Shown here in pieces: positions 31,680-40,653 of a stretch of 45,406 nucleotides of DNA (positions are counted from its first letter, which is position 1; the number at the start of each line of letters is the position of its first letter). The position numbers were made by a program, and so were the translations under genes. The DNA lies in the NCBI GenBank assembly GCA_002310095.1, contig DBYH01000022.1:4349-49754 (forward strand). The letters are read 5' to 3'. Origin of the DNA: Firmicutes bacterium UBA1191 (GTDB lineage: Bacteria > Bacillota > Clostridia > Peptostreptococcales > Anaerovoracaceae). Under the pieces are notes generated by a model, which did not search any database, was not told where the DNA came from, and worked only from the letters and a program-made list of their open reading frames with translations.

Positions 31680-32293
31680 TGAGCTGGAGCCTGATTTTCT
31701 TCTTCAACAGCATACTGCTGGGCGTGGGGCTGGCTATGGACGCTTTCAGCGTTTCCGTTGCCAACGGTCTGGCTGAACCGCGCATGCGTGGCAGAAAACG
31801 CGTGATAATAGCCGGAACCTTCGCCTTCTTCCAGTGCGCAATGCCCCTCATAGGATGGGTATGCGTACATTATGTCGCGGAGCGCTTCGAGGCCTTCCAG
31901 GCGGCGGTGCCGTGGATCGCGCTGATTCTGCTTCTCTTTATAGGAGGCAAGATGCTCATTGAGAGCATAATGGAACTGCGCAGGAAGCTTGGCTCAGATG
32001 AAGATGACAGCGCTGCGGCCAAAGTGGTCCGCCTGTCGGGGATGGCTCTGCTCGTGCAGGGCATAGCAACGTCCATCGACGCCCTTTCGGTTGGTTTTGC
32101 AATATCCGGCTATCATGCCGTTCAGGCGCTGGTATGCGCCCTGATAATAGCGGTCGTAACGTATTTCATCAGCTACGCGGGACTGCACATAGGAAAAAAA
32201 CTGGGTGAGAAACTAGCCGGCAAAGCAGGCATACTCGGGGGATGCATTCTCATTTTCATAGGAATCGAGATATTCATCAGAGGAGTGCTTTAG
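31679..32293 (+). CDS. mntP: Manganese efflux pump MntP
   Basis: This 204-residue protein has six helices. Its two repeats carry the conserved AMDAFSVSVANGL and ATSIDALSVGFA motifs, whose aspartates bind the metal. MntP exports Mn2+ and in many bacteria is controlled by a yybP-ykoY riboswitch; no such element precedes this gene, which starts within the stop of terC. Regulation must act at a promoter further upstream. Confidence 0.92.
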   Translation: MSWSLIFFFNSILLGVGLAMDAFSVSVANGLAEPRMRGRKRVIIAGTFAFFQCAMPLIGWVCVHYVAERFEAFQAAVPWIALILLLFIGGKMLIESIMELRRKLGSDEDDSAAAKVVRLSGMALLVQGIATSIDALSVGFAISGYHAVQALVCALIIAVVTYFISYAGLHIGKKLGEKLAGKAGILGGCILIFIGIEIFIRGVL

Positions 32294-33259
32294 ATGTCGA
32301 ATAAAGAGAATGAAGTATCTAAAATAAGTTTATACGCAGCCGGTATAGCGTTTACGCTGTCTATCGGTTTTTCGTTTTTTGGAATCAAGCAGTGTGTTCC
32401 GTACGGGGACACGCTGACTATCATATGCTACAGATATGTCGCGGCCCTGATAAGCGTGCTGCTCTGGATAGGCATCGCAAAGGCCCTGGGCAGATACCCG
32501 AAGGCAGAGCCGGGCAGACCGAAGCAGAAGCTGTACATGACTGCCGCGTTCTATATCGCGTTCATGATTCTTCAGATAATGGCGATGTTCTTCGCCACTT
32601 CAATCGAAGGCGCTATTGTCTTTGCCATGGTACCGATATTCGCCAAGATAATAGGCCGTATCGTTCTGGGCGAGAAGTCCACAAGACTTCAGATGTTTTT
32701 CATTGTCATGACGGTATCGGCCCTGATCGTGCTGATAATACTCAACGCCACGGACATTGAACTGAACATAACCGGTCTGATAATGATGACCATCGCCTGC
32801 ATCTTCATGGGCTGTCAGAACGTGTCGGCCAGATACATCAGGGGCGTCTTCAGACCGATAGAAATCACGGAAACCATCGCCGTCGGCGGGTCCTTTGTCT
32901 TCATCGGTGCCTCCCTGATAAGGGCAGCGTACACAGGTGACTGGAACGCGCTGATTGAGCCGCTGAGACACCCGACATTCATTATCTGGGTATCATTTCT
33001 GGGCGTGTTCTGCATTCTGCTTTCCGCCCAGTTCATGGCATACATGCTTGCGCATATGGAAATAATACAGTCGACAGTTTTCAGCAGCGCGTCGACTCTC
33101 GTATCGATCATTGCGGGAGCCCTTATACTCGGAGAGCCTCTCCGCTGGTATCACTTCATCTGCGGCGCCATAATACTGGCAGGCGTCGTGGGGCTCATGC
33201 TCGCTCCTGCAAAGGCAGAAAACGCCGGAAAGTCCCTTGAGGACGACATGAAAAAATAG
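32294..33259 (+). CDS. EamA/DMT-family transporter
   Basis: This 321-residue transporter has ten helices in two EamA repeats. The second-half motif HMEIIQSTVFSSASTLVSIIAGALILGEPL is standard. It starts at the base after the MntP stop. The substrate is not assignable. An extra soluble tail of about 15 residues ends the protein. It is one of three DMT carriers in this window. Confidence 0.86.
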   Translation: MSNKENEVSKISLYAAGIAFTLSIGFSFFGIKQCVPYGDTLTIICYRYVAALISVLLWIGIAKALGRYPKAEPGRPKQKLYMTAAFYIAFMILQIMAMFFATSIEGAIVFAMVPIFAKIIGRIVLGEKSTRLQMFFIVMTVSALIVLIILNATDIELNITGLIMMTIACIFMGCQNVSARYIRGVFRPIEITETIAVGGSFVFIGASLIRAAYTGDWNALIEPLRHPTFIIWVSFLGVFCILLSAQFMAYMLAHMEIIQSTVFSSASTLVSIIAGALILGEPLRWYHFICGAIILAGVVGLMLAPAKAENAGKSLEDDMKK

Positions 33260-33279
33260 GAGGCAAATAGGAGGTAAAA

Positions 33280-34497
33280 ATGAGAGGTTCATTCACTTAC
33301 TGTAACCCGACCAAACTGTACTTTGGCAAAAACGCCCTGCAGAAGCTTGCGGACGAACTGGGCAAATACGGCCCGAACGTTCAGCTGATATACGGCGGCG
33401 GATCAATCAAGAAAAACGGCATCTACGATGAGGTCGTGGAGGTGCTGACTTCATGCGGGAAGAATGTCTTTGAGGACGGCGGAGTAATGCCTAACCCTAC
33501 GGTAGACAAGCTTCGCGAGGGCGTTGCGATCGCGCGCGAGAACAATGTGGATCTTCTCCTCGCTGTCGGCGGCGGATCCTGCTGCGATTACGCTAAGGCG
33601 GTTTCGGTTTCGGTCAACTGCGACGATGATCCGTGGGAGAAGTACTACATCCGTTTTGAAGAGCCTGACTGCGAGATAATTCCTGTCGGATGCGTACTTA
33701 CAATGGTCGGCACCGGATCAGAGATGAACGGCGGTTCAGTAATTACCAATCACGAGACAAAACAGAAGATAGGCCATGTGTTCGGGGAAAATGTGATGCC
33801 GAAATTCACGGTTCTGAACCCGATGTACACACTGAGCGTTCCGCACTACCAGATGGTGGCCGGAATCTATGACATATTCAATCACATCTGCGAGCAGTAC
33901 TTCAGCGGCGCGGATGACAACACGACGGACTACCTGTGCGAGGGATTGATGAAATCAGTCATCCACAGTTCACGGATAGCCAACAAGGATCCTGAGGATT
34001 ATGAGGCTCGTTCCAATCTGATGTGGACGGCCACATGGGCGCTGAATACGCTCCTGGGAAAGGGCAAGACTACTGACTGGATGGTCCACATGCTCGGACA
34101 GGCGGCAGGCGCGTATACGGACGCCACTCACGGCATGACCCTGGCGGCAGTATCGCTGCCGTACTACAGGCATCTCGTAAACTCGGCTGTTGACGGGGCT
34201 TCAGGTCCGTTAGGCGAGGCCTGCATCGCCAAGTTCGCGCGCTTTGCCAGAGAAGTCTGGGGCGTACCTGCAGCAGGCCTTGGCGGAGAAGAATTCAGCG
34301 AAGAGGAGATTGCCTTTGCTGGACTTGACGCTATGGAGGGATGGATGAAAGAACTGGGACTCGTCATGAACCTGACCGATCTGGGTGTTACCGAGGACAT
34401 GCTCGAAGGAATCGCCGACAGCACTCCTATTCTCAAGGGAGGTTATAAGGTTCTGACCAGGGAGGAAGTGATAGAGATACTCAGGCAGAGCCTGTAG
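33280..34497 (+). CDS. Iron-containing alcohol dehydrogenase (butanol dehydrogenase/YqhD type)
   Basis: This 405-residue group III alcohol dehydrogenase reduces aldehydes with NAD(P)H. The nucleotide motif AVGGGS is at 95-100. The metal ligands are Asp198, His202, His270 and His284. YGGGSIKKNG at 38-47 lies in the cofactor-specificity loop and resembles NADP-dependent members. It likely acts as a fermentative or detoxifying aldehyde reductase. Two ribosome sites stand in tandem before the ATG (AGGAGGCAAAT then AGGAGGTAAAA), the first overlapping the stop of the DMT gene. Confidence 0.92.
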   Translation: MRGSFTYCNPTKLYFGKNALQKLADELGKYGPNVQLIYGGGSIKKNGIYDEVVEVLTSCGKNVFEDGGVMPNPTVDKLREGVAIARENNVDLLLAVGGGSCCDYAKAVSVSVNCDDDPWEKYYIRFEEPDCEIIPVGCVLTMVGTGSEMNGGSVITNHETKQKIGHVFGENVMPKFTVLNPMYTLSVPHYQMVAGIYDIFNHICEQYFSGADDNTTDYLCEGLMKSVIHSSRIANKDPEDYEARSNLMWTATWALNTLLGKGKTTDWMVHMLGQAAGAYTDATHGMTLAAVSLPYYRHLVNSAVDGASGPLGEACIAKFARFAREVWGVPAAGLGGEEFSEEEIAFAGLDAMEGWMKELGLVMNLTDLGVTEDMLEGIADSTPILKGGYKVLTREEVIEILRQSL

Positions 34498-34518
34498 ATT
34501 TTGCGTAAATTGATTGTG

Positions 34519-34537
34519 CCAAATTCGCCGAATTTGG
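34519..34537 (+). terminator. Possible weak terminator after the alcohol dehydrogenase
   Basis: CCAAATT and AATTTGG form a 7-bp AT-rich stem with a 5-base loop, followed by TTGTTG rather than a clean T-run. It lies just before the tRNA promoter. Confidence 0.4.
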
Positions 34538-34540
34538 TTG

Positions 34541-34568
34541 TTGTAATCCTGCGGAGTTGTGTTATAAT
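34541..34568 (+). promoter_or_regulatory. tRNA-Ala promoter
   Basis: TTGTAA (34541-34546), 16-base spacer, TATAAT (34563-34568) with the upstream TGT forming an extended -10. RNA would begin about 10 bases before the mature tRNA. Confidence 0.8.
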
Positions 34569-34584
34569 ATGGTCCGCAGGCTAT

Positions 34585-34660
34585 GGGGCATTAGCTCAGC
34601 TGGGAGAGCGCGTGGTTCGCAATCACGAGGTCAGGGGTTCGATCCCCCTATGCTCCACCA
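34585..34660 (+). tRNA. tRNA-Ala (anticodon CGC)
   Basis: A complete 76-base cloverleaf with encoded CCA. Acceptor arms GGGGCAT and ATGCTCC pair fully and include G3-U70, the alanine identity pair. The anticodon loop TTCGCAA gives CGC, reading GCG codons, which are frequent in this window. The T loop is TTCGATC. Confidence 0.97.
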
Positions 34661-34672
34661 TAACTACGAAAG

Positions 34673-34693
34673 ACCGCCAAAAGGCGGTTTTTT
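34673..34693 (+). terminator. Terminator of tRNA-Ala
   Basis: ACCGCC and GGCGGT with an AAAA loop, followed by six T. Confidence 0.92.
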
Positions 34694-34718
34694 GATTGTT
34701 TCATTCCCCCTTATTTGG

Positions 34719-34727
34719 TGATAAACT
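34719..34727 (+). promoter_or_regulatory. Extended -10 before the BspA-like gene
   Basis: TGATAAACT fits an extended -10. It ends 6 bases before an in-frame ATG at 34734, again predicting RNA start at or next to an AUG. The main start at 34770 would then have a 36-base leader. Confidence 0.4.
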
Positions 34728-34769
34728 ATTTGCATGAATAACGACCGAAAAAGAGTTGGAGACTATGCG

Positions 34770-36755
34770 ATGAATATAAGAAAGAATTCAAGTTTGCTTG
34801 CAATGATTATGGTTGTGATGATGGTATTTGTCATGATGCCGCAGATGGCTGCGTCGGCGTACGCGGATCAGTCCTTTGAACAGAAAATTGACGGTGTGTG
34901 GTACTATCTTTATCCTGATACCCATACTGCTGTAGTTTTCGGAGATTCAGAGGATCCCTTTACTGGTACAGAACTCGTAATTCCAGCCACTATCGAATAT
35001 GACTCAGAGACATTCGCGGTCCAGAGAATTGGAGTTAATGCTTTCCAGTCCAATGGGAGCATCGAATCGCTAACTGTTTCCGAAGGCGTTACGGAGATTG
35101 GGGAGTCTGCGTTTGAATATTGTCCAAATTTGGAAAGTATTACATTGCCGGAATCTCTGAGGATAATCAGGGCTGCTGCGTTTAATGACTGCACCAAATT
35201 GAACAATATTGAACTGCCACCTCACCTGAATTATATTGGAAGAATAGCTTTCCTCAATACTGCTCATTTCAGTGATGATTCAAAATGGGACGATGACGTA
35301 CTCTACATAAATACATACCTAATAAAAGCACATGAACAAAGCATATGCGACGAATATAACGTGAAAGAAGGAACGCGGATTATCGCAGGGGAGGCTTTCA
35401 AAGACTGTAAAGAACTCAACAAGGTGTTTATCCCTAATAGCGTTATAAGTATTTCAGAAGAGGCTTTTTCTTTATGCACGAGTCTTTCTGAAGTGACATT
35501 TGAGAATGACAGCAACCTGCAGATAATAGATAAATATGCATTTCGTGACAACAAGAAACTGCTCAGTATCGAGTTGCCGGAAGGCCTGGAGATAATAAAT
35601 GAACATGTATTTGACGGATGCGAACTATTGAAGGAAGTGACGATACCATCAACGGTTACAGAGGTTAATGATTATGCATTTGTTGACACACCCATTGGCA
35701 ATAGGGATGAGGATGCCGTAATACACTTTGGCGGTTCCCCGTCCAAGTGGGAGGCTATAACAGGAGACGGCAAGCCTGATATTGAGCCGGCGGATTACGG
35801 GGTAAAAGATACTATCACAAAAATGGACATCGGTAATGTATGGACAGAATTATCACCGACTAAAGGAATAGCATATACGACGGCCTTTGATCCAGATGGT
35901 TTGCTTGACAAGAAGATGGAGTTTGCGGATCAGTTCTGGACTGATACCAGAACAATGGAGGAGATTCATATCGGAGACAGTACGCTGCCGACAGTAGGGC
36001 ATACCTATGCATTCAGCGTAATAATCGCGCCAAAGAATGGATATGTCTTTGATGGAGAAAAATTCGAGGAGTTCATCTACGGAGGAAATACGGTCGCAGT
36101 GGATGCTTATAACATAGACCTTCGCGATAATGGATGTATCCTGCTGCAGTGGGGCGTGACCGCAACATCGGAACCCGATGATCTGAATGATGCTGATTTT
36201 AATACGACGCTCAGCGGAATAAAATCAAAGATCTATAACGGTAAGGCACAGACACAGTCGGTTGCGGTAAAAATCAAGGTAAACGGTGAATGGAGGACCT
36301 TGAAGTCCGGCACAGACTACAAACTCTCATACAAGAACAACACAAATGCCGGAACAGCGACAGTGTCAGTCAAAGGCAAAGGCAACTTCAAGGGAACCTG
36401 CAGCGAGCCATTTACGATCAGCAAGGCCGCAAACCCGCTGAAGGTCAGCCCGATGACAGCCAGCGTAAAGTACAAGAAGCTTAAGAAAAAGAACCAGACC
36501 CTGGCGGTCACCAAGGTGATCGAGTTCACTAAGGACGCCAAGGATAAGAAAAAGTACAAACTGTTATCCGCAAAGAAGGGCAGCAAGTCGTTCAAGAAAT
36601 ACTTCACAATCAGCAAGACTACCGGAAAAGTCACAGTAAAAAAGGCCCTTAAGAAAGGAACCTACAACGTGACAGTCAAAGTCAAAGGGAAGGGGAACGG
36701 CAATTACAAGTCGAGCGCCTGGAAAAAGGTAACGTTCAAGATTAAAGTCAAATGA
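34770..36755 (+). CDS. Secreted BspA-like leucine-rich-repeat protein
   Basis: This 661-residue protein is predicted to be exported. Residues 1-32 are a signal peptide with a long hydrophobic core ending near ASAYA. Residues about 60-310 hold BspA-type (LRR_5) repeats, with spaced motifs such as IGVNAFQSN, IGESAFEYC and ISEEAFSLC. The C-terminal third has Ig-like or MBG-like beta domains (SGIKSKIYNGKAQTQ, TDYKLSYKNN) and ends with an extremely lysine-rich, LPXTG-free tail. Such proteins often mediate adhesion; the tail may bind cell-wall polymers by charge. ATG 34770 has TTGGAGA at good spacing; an upstream in-frame ATG at 34734 would lengthen the n-region by 12 residues. GC is lower than in flanking genes. 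Confidence 0.85.
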   Translation: MNIRKNSSLLAMIMVVMMVFVMMPQMAASAYADQSFEQKIDGVWYYLYPDTHTAVVFGDSEDPFTGTELVIPATIEYDSETFAVQRIGVNAFQSNGSIESLTVSEGVTEIGESAFEYCPNLESITLPESLRIIRAAAFNDCTKLNNIELPPHLNYIGRIAFLNTAHFSDDSKWDDDVLYINTYLIKAHEQSICDEYNVKEGTRIIAGEAFKDCKELNKVFIPNSVISISEEAFSLCTSLSEVTFENDSNLQIIDKYAFRDNKKLLSIELPEGLEIINEHVFDGCELLKEVTIPSTVTEVNDYAFVDTPIGNRDEDAVIHFGGSPSKWEAITGDGKPDIEPADYGVKDTITKMDIGNVWTELSPTKGIAYTTAFDPDGLLDKKMEFADQFWTDTRTMEEIHIGDSTLPTVGHTYAFSVIIAPKNGYVFDGEKFEEFIYGGNTVAVDAYNIDLRDNGCILLQWGVTATSEPDDLNDADFNTTLSGIKSKIYNGKAQTQSVAVKIKVNGEWRTLKSGTDYKLSYKNNTNAGTATVSVKGKGNFKGTCSEPFTISKAANPLKVSPMTASVKYKKLKKKNQTLAVTKVIEFTKDAKDKKKYKLLSAKKGSKSFKKYFTISKTTGKVTVKKALKKGTYNVTVKVKGKGNGNYKSSAWKKVTFKIKVK

Positions 36756-36777
36756 TTATCTTACGCTCGACCAGCAT

Positions 36778-36806
36778 AAAAGGAGACCACCTGGTCTCCT
36801 TTTTTA
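36778..36806 (+). terminator. Terminator after the BspA-like gene
   Basis: GGAGACC and GGTCTCC form a 7-bp stem with an ACCT loop, extended by A/T pairs, followed by TTTTTT. Confidence 0.92.
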
Positions 36807-36849
36807 TAATGTTTTATGGGTTTTGAAGCAAGGACGAGAGGCAGTACTA

Positions 36850-36858
36850 TGTTATAAT
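36850..36858 (+). promoter_or_regulatory. Extended -10 promoter of pepD
   Basis: TGTTATAAT, 31 bases before the pepD ATG. RNA would start near 36865 and include the ribosome site GGGAGGA. No good -35 is present. Confidence 0.6.
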
Positions 36859-36888
36859 AAGAGCCGAAGGGCAGGGAGGATAGTAACG

Positions 36889-38316
36889 ATGGATAAAAAC
36901 GTATTAAATCACGAAGTGCTGAAGCTGTTCAGCGAGATATCGAGGATTCCGAGGGAATCAGGAAATGAGAAAGCGGTCAGCGACTGGATCAAGGGCTGGG
37001 CCGAAGAGAGAGGTCTCGAAGTCATACAGGATGACATTTGGGATTTGATCATCAAGAAGCCGGCTTCGGCGGGATATGAAGATCATCCGCCGGTTCTGAT
37101 GCAGGCGCACATCGACATGGTCTGCGAGAGGAACTCGGACAGCGACCACGATTTCAGCAAGGACCCGATCGAGCTCGAATTCGACGGCGAGTGGATCAGG
37201 GCAGCGAACGGGACAACTCTTGGCGCGGACAACGGCATTGGAGTCGCGGCGGCTCTGGCTGTCCTTGACGATGACGGGCTGAAGCATCCTCCTCTAGAAG
37301 TGGTGTTCACAGTCCAGGAGGAAACGACTTTCGCGGGAGCCGCGAGTGTGGACATAAGCGGCTGCGAGGCGACGCGCATGATCAATCTGGATCACGCGGA
37401 CGAGCGGGAGCTGGTCGTAGGGAGCTGCGGCGGAACGGGCGTGGAATTCACCATGCCGCTGGAACGCGAGCAGGAGATTCCGGACGGAATGAAGGCATTT
37501 GCCATACGCCTGTTCGGACTTCAGGGAGGTCACTCTGGAGAGGACATCCACAGAGGAAGGGGCAACGCCATCAGCCTGCTTTTGCGCCTGCTTGAAGCGC
37601 CGGAGTTCAGGACCGTTTCGATTCGTGGTGGCACGAACCGTCTGGCCATACCGCGGGAGGCTGAAGCGGTGGTGCTGGCAGCCGATGAGGAGACGGTAAA
37701 CCGGTGCGTTTCAGATGCAAAGGCAGTCTTCCGCAAGGAGTACAGCGGCGCCGCGCCGGATCTGGAGATAACAATCAGCGAGGCGGAAGCAGAAGCACCG
37801 CTGACTGATGACTCGTTCAAAAAACTGGCGGCGGTTCTGAGACTGTACCCGAACGGCATCGTTCAGATGAACGGAAACCTGGAGGGGCTCGTGGAGAGTT
37901 CCGACAACATTGGAATAATTACGACGGACGGCGATGTGCTGAAGCTCACATCGGAAGTGCGCGGGGCGTACAGAACGACCGTTGATGACATAGTGAAGAG
38001 CATAGAGGCGCTCAGGGACATGACCGGCGCTGAGACGAAATGCTTCGACGGATACGTACCGTGGGAATTCGCTGCGGAGTCGGAACTGCGTCCGCTGGCG
38101 GTGGACACATATAAAGAACTCTACGGCGGGGAAATGAAGGAACTGGCTTTGCACGCGGGACTGGAATGCGGATTCTTCGCGGAGAAGAGACCGGGAATGG
38201 ACATCATCTCGATCGGGCCGGACTGCAGGTCATTCCACTCGCCGGAGGAGCGGGTACGCGCTGAATCAGTAGTGCATTTCTACGAACTTCTTAAAGCAGT
38301 TCTGGCAAAACTTTGA
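36889..38316 (+). CDS. pepD: Aminoacyl-histidine dipeptidase (M20C)
   Basis: This 475-residue M20 metallopeptidase hydrolyses Xaa-His and related dipeptides in the cytosol. The zinc-site residues are visible: His74 and Asp76 in AHIDM, Asp114 in GADNGIG, Glu144/145 in QEETTF and Asp168 in NLDHAD. The lid domain carries HSGEDIHRGRGNA. ATG 36889 follows GGGAGGA by 8 bases; the open frame back to 36823 lacks a ribosome site. exoA follows by 17 bases. Confidence 0.94.
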   Translation: MDKNVLNHEVLKLFSEISRIPRESGNEKAVSDWIKGWAEERGLEVIQDDIWDLIIKKPASAGYEDHPPVLMQAHIDMVCERNSDSDHDFSKDPIELEFDGEWIRAANGTTLGADNGIGVAAALAVLDDDGLKHPPLEVVFTVQEETTFAGAASVDISGCEATRMINLDHADERELVVGSCGGTGVEFTMPLEREQEIPDGMKAFAIRLFGLQGGHSGEDIHRGRGNAISLLLRLLEAPEFRTVSIRGGTNRLAIPREAEAVVLAADEETVNRCVSDAKAVFRKEYSGAAPDLEITISEAEAEAPLTDDSFKKLAAVLRLYPNGIVQMNGNLEGLVESSDNIGIITTDGDVLKLTSEVRGAYRTTVDDIVKSIEALRDMTGAETKCFDGYVPWEFAAESELRPLAVDTYKELYGGEMKELALHAGLECGFFAEKRPGMDIISIGPDCRSFHSPEERVRAESVVHFYELLKAVLAKL

Positions 38317-38333
38317 TTAAGAGGTAATGACAT

Positions 38334-39089
38334 ATGAAACTCATTTCATGGAACGTCAACGGAATAAGAGCCGCAATGACAAAGGGTTTTCTTGACTTTG
38401 CGGCGGAAGCCGACGCGGACATTCTCTGCGTTCAGGAGACGAAGATGCAGGAAGGGCAGGCTGAAGTGCCTCTCGAGAGCTACCATCAGTACTGGTGCTC
38501 CGCGGACAAGAAGGGCTATTCGGGCACGGCGGTGTTTACCAAGGAGGAGCCGATTTCCGTCACCTGCGGCATCGGCATAGATGAACACGACCACGAGGGC
38601 AGGGTGATCACATGCGAGTACCCTGAATTCTATCTCGTGAACGTGTACGTTCCGAACGCCCAGAACGAGCTCAAAAGGCTGGACTACAGGATGAAGTGGG
38701 AAGACGATTTTCGCGCATATCTGAAGTCACTCGAAGCGGCAAAACCTGTAATCACCTGCGGGGATTTCAACGTGGCTCATCAGGAGATCGACCTGAAGAA
38801 TCCGAAGTCCAACCGGGGCAACGCGGGGTTCTCCGATGAGGAGCGCGAGAAGATGACTTTGCTTCAGGACTCGGGATTCGTGGACACATGGCGTTACTTC
38901 TATCCGGACCTGGAAGGCGTCTACTCATGGTGGAGCTACCGTTTCAGAGCGAGGGACAACAATGCCGGATGGCGCATCGATTACTTCCTCGTATCTGAGG
39001 CGCTGAAGGATAAACTGCTCGGAGCTGACATAATGACCGACGTTTTCGGCAGTGACCACTGTCCGGTCAGTCTGGATATCGACCTGTAA
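38334..39089 (+). CDS. exoA: Exodeoxyribonuclease III / AP endonuclease
   Basis: This 251-residue enzyme cleaves abasic sites and removes 3' blocks in base-excision repair. It has SWNVNGIRA (5-13), LCVQETKMQ with the metal glutamate, YSGTAVF, CGDFNVAHQEIDL, the WRIDYFLVS motif and the final SDHCPV. It is the ExoA/XthA form of standard length. It shares a transcript with pepD and is followed 20 bases later by a DMT transporter. Confidence 0.95.
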   Translation: MKLISWNVNGIRAAMTKGFLDFAAEADADILCVQETKMQEGQAEVPLESYHQYWCSADKKGYSGTAVFTKEEPISVTCGIGIDEHDHEGRVITCEYPEFYLVNVYVPNAQNELKRLDYRMKWEDDFRAYLKSLEAAKPVITCGDFNVAHQEIDLKNPKSNRGNAGFSDEEREKMTLLQDSGFVDTWRYFYPDLEGVYSWWSYRFRARDNNAGWRIDYFLVSEALKDKLLGADIMTDVFGSDHCPVSLDIDL

Positions 39090-39109
39090 TTACCTGAAGC
39101 ACGGCTGGA

Positions 39110-40057
39110 ATGTTTTTGAATAAGGGAAATAACAGAATACTGGGCGCGGGCTCAGTTACCATCACATCGATCTGTTACGGACTGGTGCCGTCTTTCTCTT
39201 TTATTGCCTTTGGCATGGGAGTGGAGACGGCTACTCTTTTGTTCAACAAGTTCCTGTACGCGGCCATCATCATGTGGGCGTTCCTGCTGATCAGGGGAAT
39301 CAAATTCAGGTTCAGCAGGGAGGCTGCGCTGACCATGGTGGTCACGTGCTTCGGATACATCTTCATGTCGACTACTCTATACATTTCCTTCGATTATATT
39401 TCCGGGTCACTGGCGACGATCGTTTCCTTCACATTCCCTGCCATGATAGTCACTATCGAGATGGCAACCCATCGCGAGCCGGTGCGCGCGACAAAAATTC
39501 TAGCCGTTCTGCTGTCATTCGCGGGGCTGATGCTTATAGTCTGGTCACCGGACATTTTTGCGGGCGCGGGACAAACAGACGCGGTGAGCGGAACAGCCGG
39601 CGGCGGATACGGAACACTGATCGGCATATTCTTCGCCTTTCTGGCGGCGGTCGGTTACGTGGTTTACATCTTCGGCCTCGACGCTAAAAGCGTACGAAAA
39701 GAAAACAGCTTCGCCGTGGCCGGATACGTCATGACTTCGGCGGCCGCGGTGAATCTCATACGCTGCCTGATTAGCGGAAAGCCGCTGTTCGCCGCCGCGC
39801 CGAACCAGTTCGGCATGATGATTCTGCTCTCGGTAGTGTGTGTTTTTATCGCCATCTTATGTTATGCTATCGGTGTGCGGCTCATCGGCCCGAGCAACGC
39901 GGCGCTGGTGAACACACTTGAGCCGGTGCTGGCATGCATCTTTGGATATTTCCTTGTGGGCGATCAGCTGACCGGGCGCATGATGATAGGAGCTGCGCTG
40001 GTAGTTTCGGCAGTGCTGCTTACGAATCTGCCTGACCGACAGGAGAACGGAAATTGA
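39110..40057 (+). CDS. EamA/DMT-family transporter
   Basis: This 315-residue transporter has ten helices and a paired EamA domain. The second half has the motif IGPSNAALVNTLEPVLACIFGYFLVGDQL. A short soluble loop of Gly/Ala (GQTDAVSGTAGGGYG) separates the halves. The substrate is unknown. The stop overlaps the TTG start of the next gene by 4 bases. It shows no unusual feature beyond this coupling. Confidence 0.86.
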   Translation: MFLNKGNNRILGAGSVTITSICYGLVPSFSFIAFGMGVETATLLFNKFLYAAIIMWAFLLIRGIKFRFSREAALTMVVTCFGYIFMSTTLYISFDYISGSLATIVSFTFPAMIVTIEMATHREPVRATKILAVLLSFAGLMLIVWSPDIFAGAGQTDAVSGTAGGGYGTLIGIFFAFLAAVGYVVYIFGLDAKSVRKENSFAVAGYVMTSAAAVNLIRCLISGKPLFAAAPNQFGMMILLSVVCVFIAILCYAIGVRLIGPSNAALVNTLEPVLACIFGYFLVGDQLTGRMMIGAALVVSAVLLTNLPDRQENGN

Positions 40058-40578
40058 TTATTCGAAAAGCAACAACTGAAGATATTCCGGCGATTGCCGC
40101 GATTTATGATGAGATTCACGACAGGGAGGCGGCCGGCGAAACGACGACAGGCTGGCTGAGAGGCATTTATCCGACCGGGGAAACCGCCGAAGCATCGGTG
40201 GCCCGCGGCGACATGTTCGTCCAGGACGACGAGCAGGGCAACGTAGTCGGCACTGCGATAATCAACAAGCTTCAGGTCGACTGCTATGCCGATGGCGAAT
40301 GGGAATACCCGGCGTCTGATGACGAGGTGATGGTGATCCACACCCTGATTATCTCCCGCAAAGAGGGAAGTCGCGGATCCGGCAGCGAGTTCCTGCAATT
40401 CTACGAGGATCACGCAAGAGAAAAGGGCTGCCCATACCTCCGCCTTGATACGAACGCCAGAAACAAAGCGGCGAGGGCTTTCTACGCAAAGCATGGATAC
40501 AGTGAGATAGGGACGGTACCGACTGTGTTCAACGGAATACCCGGCGTGGACCTGGTGCTGATAGAGAAGAAACTGTAG
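40054..40578 (+). CDS. GNAT-family N-acetyltransferase
   Basis: This 174-residue protein begins IIRKATTEDIPAIAAIYDEIHDRE and has the acetyl-CoA site region IISRKEGSRGSGSEFLQF (residues about 107-124). Later motifs are LRLDTNARNKAARAFYAKHGY. The start is TTG at 40054, nine bases after GGAGAAC and overlapping the transporter stop by 4 bases (TTGA). The acceptor substrate is unknown. The overlap suggests co-translation with the transporter. Confidence 0.86.
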   Translation: MIIRKATTEDIPAIAAIYDEIHDREAAGETTTGWLRGIYPTGETAEASVARGDMFVQDDEQGNVVGTAIINKLQVDCYADGEWEYPASDDEVMVIHTLIISRKEGSRGSGSEFLQFYEDHAREKGCPYLRLDTNARNKAARAFYAKHGYSEIGTVPTVFNGIPGVDLVLIEKKL

Positions 40579-40601
40579 AAGAAAAAACATAAAACAGAAG
40601 A

Positions 40602-40628
40602 AAAACCCGCGGACCGGCCGCGGGTTTT
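40602..40628. terminator. Bidirectional terminator between GNAT and esterase genes
   Basis: AAAACCCGCGG and CCGCGGGTTTT form an 11-bp stem with a 5-base loop. T-runs flank on both strands, fitting convergent transcription. Confidence 0.92.
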
Positions 40629-40653
40629 GTATTTGTGTTAATACGGTTTCGTT

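Noticed and set aside
31600..31680. yybP-ykoY manganese riboswitch before mntP
   Set aside because: mntP starts inside the terC stop, leaving no leader; no such motif is seen before cobB either.
36240..36755. Repeat or low-complexity artefact in the lysine-rich tail
   Set aside because: The frame continues with regular beta-domain motifs known from surface proteins, so it is coding.
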